Assembly: GCA_004525335.1 (NCBI GenBank)
Contig: SPCL01000143.1
Span: 1-5,299 of the forward strand
Direction of reading: 5' to 3'
DNA: 5,299 bases
Source of the DNA: Thermodesulfobacteriales bacterium
Lineage (GTDB): Bacteria; Desulfobacterota_D; UBA1144; Nemesobacterales; UBA2774
Under the pieces are notes generated by a model. The model saw only the letters and a program-made list of their open reading frames with translations. It was not told where the DNA came from and did not search any database. Both the position numbers and the translations under genes were made by a program. Below, in pieces: positions 1 to 5,299 of this stretch; position 1 is the stretch's first letter, and every line of letters begins with the position of its first letter.

Positions 1-36
1 GTCTTAAGCATATACCCTATAAGAAATTTAAATATT

Positions 37-44
37 CGGGAGGG
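37..44 (+). promoter_or_regulatory. Ribosome binding site of the DUF502 gene
   Basis: The stretch CGGGAGGG lies 5 bases before the ATG at 50 and is a good match to the anti-Shine-Dalgarno pairing region. It supports that ATG as the start. Only 36 bases precede it in the window, so the promoter cannot be judged; TATAAG near 18-23 resembles a -10 box, but no -35 region is available to support it. Confidence 0.75.
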
Positions 45-49
45 CTGTT

Positions 50-643
50 ATGAACAATTTTTTAAAATCAACAATTATTGGGGGATTAGTATTTGTAATT
101 CCATTTATAATCATTGTAACTTTGCTACTTAAAGCCATCAAAACGATGAGGCTTGTTACTGTTCCTATAGGCTCTCTGATTCCTGTAGGAAAAATTGCGG
201 GAATTGCTATAGCGGACTTATTAGCATTGATTTCGGTAATAATTATTTGTTTTTTAGCTGGACTTGCTGCTAAAAGTAAATATGCGAAACGCATTCGAGA
301 ATCAATAGATTCAAAATTGAGGTTACTTATACCGGGATATGCGTTTATTAAAGGATTTACTGGCAGTATTGAAAAAAAGAGTGGAGATGAATACCTGATC
401 CCAGTGATGGCAAAATTCGATGACTCATCGCAACTAGGTTTTGAAGTAGAAAGGTTAGACAATGGATTAGTAGTTGTCTATTTACCCGGTGCTCCCAGTC
501 CCTGGTCGGGCAACGTTGTATACATGACACCGGATAGAATTGAAAAATTAAATTTAAAGTTTCCTTCCGTAGCTAAAATTATGCAAAGAATAGGAATTGG
601 ATCAGGAGAAGTAATTTCTAATTCTAAAATAAATCAAATTTAA
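50..643 (+). CDS. DUF502 family inner-membrane protein
   Basis: This 197-residue protein matches the DUF502 family (COG2928 type), small integral membrane proteins widespread in bacteria and related to plant COV proteins; their molecular function is not established. It has two hydrophobic segments, at about residues 8-30 and 51-74, joined by a short loop with GSLIPVGKIAG. A basic stretch (residues 75-92, KSKYAKRIRESIDSKLR) follows the second helix and would sit in the cytoplasm by the positive-inside rule. The rest is a soluble domain with the family hallmarks: IPGYAFIKG at 94-102, then VVVYLPGAPSPWSGNVVY at 141-158, which corresponds to the usual proline-rich 'P..P.SG' segment, then the late glycine-rich G-IGSGEV at 182-188. 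Length is typical for the family and the gene looks intact. The start is fixed by ATG with a strong Shine-Dalgarno sequence. It ends 206 bases before the channel gene, so co-transcription is possible but not shown. The family call is fairly secure; a role cannot be inferred. Confidence 0.86.
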   Translation: MNNFLKSTIIGGLVFVIPFIIIVTLLLKAIKTMRLVTVPIGSLIPVGKIAGIAIADLLALISVIIICFLAGLAAKSKYAKRIRESIDSKLRLLIPGYAFIKGFTGSIEKKSGDEYLIPVMAKFDDSSQLGFEVERLDNGLVVVYLPGAPSPWSGNVVYMTPDRIEKLNLKFPSVAKIMQRIGIGSGEVISNSKINQI

Positions 644-675
644 AGAATCTAATTATTCTAGGAGATAGTCTCGAT

Positions 676-692
676 ACTCAATACCTTTGAGT
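676..692 (+). other. Small hairpin overlapping a TACCTTTG motif
   Basis: ACTCAA at 676-681 and TTGAGT at 687-692 are perfect inverted repeats around a five-base loop. The pairing continues by two more base pairs (GA with TC) after one mismatch. It lies 33 bases after the DUF502 stop codon, where a terminator would be expected, but no T-run follows and the stem is A+T-rich, so termination is weakly supported. The loop and right arm spell TACCTTTG (682-689), which matches the Bacteroidota -7 promoter consensus TAnnTTTG. I see no convincing TTG-type -33 element about 20 bases upstream, so that reading is also weak. Confidence 0.3.
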
Positions 693-759
693 TCTGATTC
701 ATATAGTAACCTCGGATGTTTTACAAACTCCACATTGCCCAAAGTTCAGCAGTTACAGC

Positions 760-817
760 AAATATTCAATATTTAATATATCCTTTTAAAAATCCAAATA
801 TTGTATTACTATATTTA
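760..817. repeat. A+T-rich block with two AAATAT/ATATTT inverted pairs
   Basis: AAATATT occurs at 760-766 and again at 796-802. Each copy is followed by ATATTTA, at 769-775 and 811-817. The first pair forms an almost perfect palindrome with a three-base spacer; the second pair has a spacer of eight to nine bases. The block ends 33 bases before the channel gene start, so it may contain the promoter or an operator. The base composition makes chance matches likely, and no clean -35/-10 pair stands out. The rest of the gap from 644 to 849 holds no gene that I can support. Confidence 0.3.
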
Positions 818-833
818 GATTAAGATTTATTAC

Positions 834-841
834 AGAGGAAA
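834..841 (+). promoter_or_regulatory. Ribosome binding site that selects the TTG start of the channel gene
   Basis: AGAGGAAA lies 8 bases before the TTG at 850, an ideal distance. The next in-frame start, ATG at 871, would be 29 bases away. Upstream, the frame is closed by TAA at 787-789 with no ATG in between. The TTG start also keeps the arginine of the signal peptide n-region. Confidence 0.7.
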
Positions 842-849
842 TTGTTAGA

Positions 850-2718
850 TTGCGTATACAAACCATCCTAATGATCTTGATAGCCTTAACAATCGGAGCG
901 AAAGAACTCTGTGCTTCGGAATTACACCAAGTCGAGATTATAACGGAGAACCTTCAACTTGGTGAATCTCATTATTACGATTTGCCGAACCTTCAAAAAG
1001 GAGACACGATATTCGTCAATATGGAAAGAGTTTCAGGGAATTTAGACCCTTTTATTGGTATCACAAAGGATCGTTATGATTTCAGCTCTTTTGAAGATTC
1101 TTTTACGGTCTATATTCCAAAAGCATTAGAAACAGGACTCGATTATACTGAGATATTCCCTGACTTCGCAAACGATTATTTTCTTGCTTGGGATGATAAC
1201 GGAGGGAAATTAAGTGATGCAAGCCTTACATTTCAAGTCCAAGAGCAGGGCGTCTATCAACTGGTTGTGGACGGAGCTTATTATCAAGTCCTAAGGGATG
1301 ATAAATATTACGACACTTTTGGTCAGTACCGTCTAACAATTGGGGTAAACACACCGGCCGTTCTAACAGAAGAGGTAAAACCTACCGGGCACTCTATTGC
1401 AATCCATATTGGGGAATTTCATAATCGTGTTCAGGAAATAACTGGTCAGATCACTGAAGAAAGAGAATATATTGAGTTCCCTTTAAATGCATTAGGTGAA
1501 GGAAGCACCCTGTATGTATATGTTGAAACAATATCAGGTGATTTAAAACCCGCCATAAAACTGCGTGATTACGGCAACAGGCTTCTCGCGTTCGATAACC
1601 TTTCAGGTGAAAATGATAAAGCAGAGCTGCAGTATACTCTAAAAGAAGAAGGGGAAAATTATTCCCTTGTTGTGCGTGGAGATTCCGGGAAGGAGAGTGT
1701 AGCCGAAGGCACATTCCGCATCTTAATTGGTACGAATAATCCGGAAGTTCTTACCGGCAAGGGTGATACGAGAGGTCGCCCAATTATTAGGGAACCCATT
1801 GAAGTAAATGTGGCGCTATTAATTGATCAGATAACAGATATTGACCAAAGAAAAGAAAACTTTACAGTGGTTGGATATCTTCAAATAAAATGGGTTGACC
1901 CGGATTTTGCCTATAATCCTGACTCTTGTAAATGTAACGAAATGGAATATACAAATGAACAATTTGATCAGTATATCAAAGAAAATAATCTGAGGAGGCC
2001 CAAATTTTTAATATTGAACCAACAGGGTAGACGTTTTATACAAGAGGATGATATTCGAGTTTATCCGGATGGTGAAGTATATTATTTAGAACGTTTCACA
2101 GTTACATTACAAGCTCCTGATTTTGATTTTCGCAGATTTCCGTTTGATCCCCAGCAATTCTTTTTTGAACTTCTATTGTTTTTACCAATAGATTTTTATG
2201 TTATTAAACCAAATAAAGAATATCCATCAATAGGCAGTAAGTTAGGTGAGGAGGAATGGCGTATTTATAATCACCACATAGAAGTTACCACCAAGACGTA
2301 CAAGAAAACTTTTTCAGAATATATATTACAAATTGATGCCAAGAGGCATATAGATTATTACACGTTCCGAATTTTCCTTCCCCTCCTGCTAATACTTATT
2401 GTATCCTGGGGAACCTTTTTTATGAAAGACTATTCAAACAGAATCTCCGTATCCGTTGCGATTCTATTAATATTTGTAGCCTTTAATTTTACTATAGGCA
2501 AAGATTTGCCCAGATTAGGATATATGACTTTTATGGACAGCGTACTATTTACTGCATTTTTAGTTACCGCTTTAACTGTTCTCATTAATGTATTTTTTAA
2601 GCGCCTGGAAACTAACGATAATATAGAACTAGCTGACACTCTTGATAGATACGTTACATTCGCAATTCCAATTATTTGTATAGCCGCATTGGCCTGTTTA
2701 ATCTGGATATTCTTCTAA
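850..2718 (+). CDS. DeCLIC-like pentameric ligand-gated ion channel subunit with two N-terminal PPC-like domains
   Basis: Membrane channel subunit of the Cys-loop receptor superfamily, expected to form a homopentamer gated by an extracellular ligand or ion. Residues 1 to about 24 are a Sec signal peptide (h-region TILMILIALTIG). Residues about 26-172 and 180-302 are tandem beta-sandwich PPC-like domains; compare FVNMERVSGNLDPFIGI with YVYVETISGDLKPAIKL, and GVNTPAVLT with GTNNPEVLT. Residues about 312-503 form the ligand-binding domain: FTVVGYLQIKWVDPDFAYNP at 338-357, DGEVYYLERF at 407-416, and the Pro-loop RRFPFDPQQF at 428-437. As in other bacterial members, the Cys-loop cysteines are absent. 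M1 is about 504-525, with LP at 510-511; M2 about 529-551; M3 about 556-583; M4 about 600-622. The M2-M3 loop LPRLGYMTF parallels GLIC LPKTPYMTY. The M3-M4 loop is short, as in prokaryotic channels. The architecture and length match DeCLIC, a calcium-modulated channel; the ligand here is unknown. Oddities are a non-acidic pore mouth, a CxC at 360-362 and no WxP tryptophan. The TTG start follows a good ribosome binding site. Family call very secure; DeCLIC subgroup likely. Confidence 0.95.
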   Translation: MRIQTILMILIALTIGAKELCASELHQVEIITENLQLGESHYYDLPNLQKGDTIFVNMERVSGNLDPFIGITKDRYDFSSFEDSFTVYIPKALETGLDYTEIFPDFANDYFLAWDDNGGKLSDASLTFQVQEQGVYQLVVDGAYYQVLRDDKYYDTFGQYRLTIGVNTPAVLTEEVKPTGHSIAIHIGEFHNRVQEITGQITEEREYIEFPLNALGEGSTLYVYVETISGDLKPAIKLRDYGNRLLAFDNLSGENDKAELQYTLKEEGENYSLVVRGDSGKESVAEGTFRILIGTNNPEVLTGKGDTRGRPIIREPIEVNVALLIDQITDIDQRKENFTVVGYLQIKWVDPDFAYNPDSCKCNEMEYTNEQFDQYIKENNLRRPKFLILNQQGRRFIQEDDIRVYPDGEVYYLERFTVTLQAPDFDFRRFPFDPQQFFFELLLFLPIDFYVIKPNKEYPSIGSKLGEEEWRIYNHHIEVTTKTYKKTFSEYILQIDAKRHIDYYTFRIFLPLLLILIVSWGTFFMKDYSNRISVSVAILLIFVAFNFTIGKDLPRLGYMTFMDSVLFTAFLVTALTVLINVFFKRLETNDNIELADTLDRYVTFAIPIICIAALACLIWIFF

Positions 2719-2780
2719 GAAATTATTGGTGAATTACTAATTACTAATGACGACTACGACAAGAAATGTCAGGAGCTAAA

Positions 2781-2826
2781 GAATAAAAAATACAAAAACA
2801 ATGCCTGTTTTAGGCAAGGACATTGT
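2781..2826 (-). terminator. Hairpin with T-tract on the minus strand (leftward terminator candidate)
   Basis: TGCCT (2802-2806) and AGGCA (2812-2816) pair around a five-base loop. An outer ACAATG (2798-2803) can alternatively pair with CATTGT (2821-2826), giving a longer bulged stem. On the plus strand the hairpin is followed by AAGGACATTG with no T-run. On the minus strand it is followed by TTGTTTTTGTATTTTTTATT, a typical intrinsic-terminator tail. It therefore looks built to stop transcription moving leftwards, out of the sulfatase region, although no minus-strand gene is visible in the window. It might also act weakly as the channel gene's 3' end, since it begins 63 bases after that gene's stop codon. 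Confidence 0.45.
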
Positions 2827-2827
2827 G

Positions 2828-2856
2828 TTGACAAATCTGATTGAGTATGCCATGTT
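2828..2856 (+). promoter_or_regulatory. Possible sigma-70-type promoter of the sulfatase gene
   Basis: TTGACA at 2828-2833 is a perfect -35 consensus. A 17-base spacer leads to CATGTT at 2851-2856, which is a poor -10 match (three of six positions against TATAAT). It lies about 70 bases before the sulfatase start, which is a reasonable leader length. The -35 box sits just after the hairpin ending at 2826, which fits a transcription-unit boundary. The weak -10 keeps confidence low. Confidence 0.3.
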
Positions 2857-2914
2857 AAAACCGTATTCTTCAAATATTAAACGTATGGGGATACTGTAGG
2901 TTACAATTAATTAT

Positions 2915-2922
2915 GAGGGGGA
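2915..2922 (+). promoter_or_regulatory. Ribosome binding site of the sulfatase gene
   Basis: GAGGGGGA ends four bases before the ATG at 2927. The spacing is slightly short but workable. The reading frame upstream is closed by TAG at 2897-2899 with no other start codon between, so the ATG at 2927 is the only credible start. An ATG at 2913 is out of frame. Confidence 0.7.
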
Positions 2923-2926
2923 AAAT

Positions 2927-5299
2927 ATGAACTTAATAATTGTAGCGGTATTAATTTTTTCTGCTTTACTTAGCGGACACTATTCGCAGGCACAGGAGAA
3001 ACAAAATGGCTCGAACGAGATAGATCGTAAGATCCTACCAATACAACCGCCCAAGCATGATCCTATAACAGAAATGGACGCGCGCAATGCCAAAGCACCA
3101 GAGCGCTTTGAGATAAAAGCCCCTGAAGGAGCACCCAACGTAGTAATAGTATTAATAGATGATATAGGCTTTGGTGCATCAAGTACTTTTGGTGGGCCAA
3201 TTTCAACCCCTACGTTAGATAGGTTAGCAGATAACGGTTTGCGTTTTAACCGCTTTCATACTACTGCTTTATGCTCACCAACTAGAGCATCTCTTCTTTC
3301 AGGCAGAAACCACCACGCTGTGAACGTAGGTTCTGTAATGGAAATTGCTACAGGTTTTCCAGGTAACCAGGGTCAACGACCTGATAATGCTAAATATGTA
3401 GCCGAAACACTTCGTCAAAACGGTTACAGCACAGCGGCTTTCGGCAAGTGGCATGAAACAGCTGCTTGGGAAGTATCGGTTTCAGGTCCTTTCTTTCGTT
3501 GGCCTACTAATTCAGGATTTGATAAATTTTATGGCTTTATAGGCGGCGAGACCAATCAATGGGATCCTGTAATATTTGACGGTGTGACCAAAGTTGAAAA
3601 GAAAGACAATGAAGATTACCACTTCACAACAGATATGACCGATGAGGCCATTAAATGGGTTAAATTTCAACATGCAATGACGCCTGATAAACCTTTTATG
3701 ATATATTACGCAACTGGAGCTGTTCATGCACCTCATCACGCGCCTAAGGAATGGATTGGAAAATACAAAGGGCAATTCGATGACGGCTGGGACGCTCTTC
3801 GTGAAAAGACATTAGCGCGTCAAAAAAAACTAGGGGTGATTCCTGAAAATACTAAACTTGCCCCAAAACCCGAAGATATACCAGATTGGGATAAATTAAC
3901 AGATAACGAGAAAAAGCTCTTTGCTCTTCAGATGGAAGCATTTGCCGGTTTTACGGGACACACAGACAATGAAGTTGGGCGTCTTGTTGCTGCTATAGAT
4001 GAGATGGGGGTCCTCGATAATACGTTGTTTATTTATATTATGGGAGATAACGGTTCGAGTGCTGAAGGGGGCTTAACTGGCACTTATAACGAGCTAATAC
4101 ATCTCAATGGTATATTTGATGCTGAAACAACCGAAGGAATGTTAGAAAAAGCTGATCTATGGGGAGGACCAGAATCTTTCCCACATTACTCCGCTTCCTG
4201 GGCCGTAGCTACAGACGTACCTTTCACCTGGACCAAACAAATGGCTGCTGATTACGGAGGTACACGGAATGGAATGGTTATGCATTGGCCTAATGGTATC
4301 AATTCAAAAGGTGAAATCCGCACGCAATGGCACCACGTAAATGATGTCGGCCCTACCATTCTCGAGGCAGCAAAATTACCTGAGCCAAAGATGATCAATG
4401 GGGTTGAACAGCTTCCAATGAACGGTGTAAGCATGCTATATGCTGTGGACAATGCAGGGGCACCTGATCGCCATACCACACAGTATTTTGAGATGTTTGG
4501 CAATCGAGCCATTTATCACGAGGGTTGGCTGGCCCGGGTAATACATCGTGTGCCGTGGATAAGCAAACCCCTAAATACGCTCCAGGAAGATAAATGGGAG
4601 CTCTACAATACAGAAGAAGATTTTAGCCTTACGAACGATCTAGCCGCATCTAACCCTGAAAAGTTAGAAGAATTAAAAGCCCTATTTGAGCAAGAGGCAA
4701 TTAAGAACAATGTTTACCCTCTGGATGACCGTTTATATGAACGATTCAATGCTAAGTTAGCTGGCCGTCCTGATTTAATGGGAGATAGAAAGTCTTTAAC
4801 ACTTTCCGAAGGCATGGATGGAATAATGGAAAACACCTTTCTCAATATCAAGAACAGCTCGAAAACGATAACCGCGAACGTGGAGCTTAAAGGCAATGAC
4901 AGAGGAATCATCTTAGCGCAGGGCGGAAAATTCGGCGGCTGGGCTTTATATATGGACAACGGTAAGCCCGCATATACCTATAACTGGTTTGGGCTTGATA
5001 CTTATACAGTTTCTTCAGACAAAGCGCTGCCTAAAGGAAAAGCAGAGGTGAAGCTGGATTTTGCATATGAAGGTGGGGAAGATCTTGGCAAAGGTGGTGT
5101 CGCAACAATTTATGTGAATGGGGAAAAGGTGGCAGAAGGTCGAATCGAAAAAACAATACCAGCTGTTTTCTCTGGCGATGAGACTGCAGATGTAGCAAAA
5201 GATGATGCTACTCAGGTAGCAAACTCTGTGTTTAAAGATGTGCATGACTCTGAGTTTACAGGCAATGTAGAAAAAGTGGAAATAAGTATTCCGGAAAAC
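2927..5299 (+). CDS. Exported cysteine-type arylsulfatase (partial at 3' end)
   Basis: Type I sulfatase (Sulfatase, PF00884, alkaline-phosphatase fold), which hydrolyses sulfate esters. The 791 visible residues stay open to the window edge. Residues 1 to about 22 are a Sec signal peptide ending SQA-QEK, so the enzyme should act in the periplasm or outside the cell; its n-region has no positive charge, which is slightly unusual. The formylglycine motif is CSPTR at 116-120; Cys116 must be oxidised by a formylglycine-generating enzyme encoded elsewhere. Metal and sulfate ligands visible are D78 and D79 (VLIDDIGFG), K174 and H176 (FGKWHE), H267 (GAVHAPHH), D373 and N374 (MGDNGSS), and probably K437. 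The segment GFDKFYGFIGGETNQWDP at 197-214 resembles the long arylsulfatases of about 780 residues, such as mycobacterial AtsA, rather than the shorter Pseudomonas AtsA. Residues from about 635 to the end form a beta-rich, concanavalin/LamG-like C-terminal domain. The last visible stretch, FTGNVEKVEISI, is typical of the end of such proteins, so little seems to be missing. The substrate cannot be told from sequence. Confidence 0.93.
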   Translation, partial: MNLIIVAVLIFSALLSGHYSQAQEKQNGSNEIDRKILPIQPPKHDPITEMDARNAKAPERFEIKAPEGAPNVVIVLIDDIGFGASSTFGGPISTPTLDRLADNGLRFNRFHTTALCSPTRASLLSGRNHHAVNVGSVMEIATGFPGNQGQRPDNAKYVAETLRQNGYSTAAFGKWHETAAWEVSVSGPFFRWPTNSGFDKFYGFIGGETNQWDPVIFDGVTKVEKKDNEDYHFTTDMTDEAIKWVKFQHAMTPDKPFMIYYATGAVHAPHHAPKEWIGKYKGQFDDGWDALREKTLARQKKLGVIPENTKLAPKPEDIPDWDKLTDNEKKLFALQMEAFAGFTGHTDNEVGRLVAAIDEMGVLDNTLFIYIMGDNGSSAEGGLTGTYNELIHLNGIFDAETTEGMLEKADLWGGPESFPHYSASWAVATDVPFTWTKQMAADYGGTRNGMVMHWPNGINSKGEIRTQWHHVNDVGPTILEAAKLPEPKMINGVEQLPMNGVSMLYAVDNAGAPDRHTTQYFEMFGNRAIYHEGWLARVIHRVPWISKPLNTLQEDKWELYNTEEDFSLTNDLAASNPEKLEELKALFEQEAIKNNVYPLDDRLYERFNAKLAGRPDLMGDRKSLTLSEGMDGIMENTFLNIKNSSKTITANVELKGNDRGIILAQGGKFGGWALYMDNGKPAYTYNWFGLDTYTVSSDKALPKGKAEVKLDFAYEGGEDLGKGGVATIYVNGEKVAEGRIEKTIPAVFSGDETADVAKDDATQVANSVFKDVHDSEFTGNVEKVEISIPEN

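Noticed and set aside
28..462. Minus-strand open frame of 144 codons opposite the DUF502 gene
   Set aside because: It lies almost entirely within the well-supported plus-strand DUF502 gene, gives no recognisable domain, and looks like an antisense shadow.
720..748. TTTACA as a possible -35 box for the channel gene
   Set aside because: At a 17-base spacing the -10 position reads AGTTCA, which is not promoter-like.
1451..1714. Minus-strand open frames inside the channel gene (also 2430-2639)
   Set aside because: They overlap strongly supported channel domains and have no family-like features; the cysteine- and histidine-rich composition is typical of antisense translation.
2747..2779. Short ATG frame of 10 codons (MTTTTRNVRS) after the channel gene
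   Set aside because: No ribosome binding site, too short, and no leader-peptide-like run of regulatory codons linked to the sulfatase.
3512..5245. Several minus-strand open frames of 76-87 codons opposite the sulfatase gene
   Set aside because: All are antisense to conserved sulfatase sequence, and none resembles a known protein.
1..5299. CRISPR array, tRNA, rRNA, insertion sequence ends or att sites
   Set aside because: I found no regularly spaced repeats, cloverleaf sequences, transposase-like frames or terminal inverted repeats with target duplications.

Overview
This window carries three protein-coding genes, all on the plus strand, separated by two A+T-rich gaps of about 206 and 208 bases. 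The sequence is A+T-rich overall. Each gene has a recognisable purine-rich ribosome binding site. Two of the three products carry an export signal and the third is a membrane protein. This suggests a Gram-negative, probably aquatic, heterotrophic bacterium. I cannot fix the phylum: the closest described relative I can name for the central gene is DeCLIC from a Desulfofustis species, but that is one gene and not a phylogeny.

Layout. Positions 50-643 encode a 197-residue DUF502 (COG2928-type) inner-membrane protein of unknown function. Positions 850-2718 encode the highlight, a 622-residue pentameric ligand-gated ion channel subunit (pLGIC, the nicotinic receptor/GLIC/ELIC superfamily). It has a signal peptide, two tandem PPC-like beta-sandwich domains that are visible copies of each other, then the classical ligand-binding beta-sandwich with its FPFDPQQF Pro-loop, and four transmembrane helices. 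The architecture matches the DeCLIC type of prokaryotic channel. Its predicted pore lacks the acidic ring that GLIC and ELIC have at the intracellular mouth. Positions 2927-5299 encode the first 791 residues of an exported cysteine-type sulfatase. It has the formylglycine motif CSPTR and a C-terminal beta-rich domain, and it runs off the window edge close to its expected end.

Non-coding parts. The gap before the channel holds a small hairpin, overlapping a TACCTTTG motif, and an A+T-rich block with two AAATAT/ATATTT inverted pairs close to the gene start. The gap before the sulfatase holds a hairpin whose T-tract lies on the minus-strand side, so it looks like a terminator for leftward transcription. 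It also holds a TTGACA box that could be the sulfatase -35 element.

How the genes relate. The gaps are large and each gene has its own ribosome binding site, so I see no strong evidence for a tight operon. The DUF502 protein and the channel would both be in the cytoplasmic membrane, and the sulfatase would act in or beyond the periplasm. Nothing in the sequence ties them to one pathway. The item most worth follow-up is the channel: its duplicated N-terminal domains, its unusual pore mouth, a changed WxP motif and an extracellular CxC pair.
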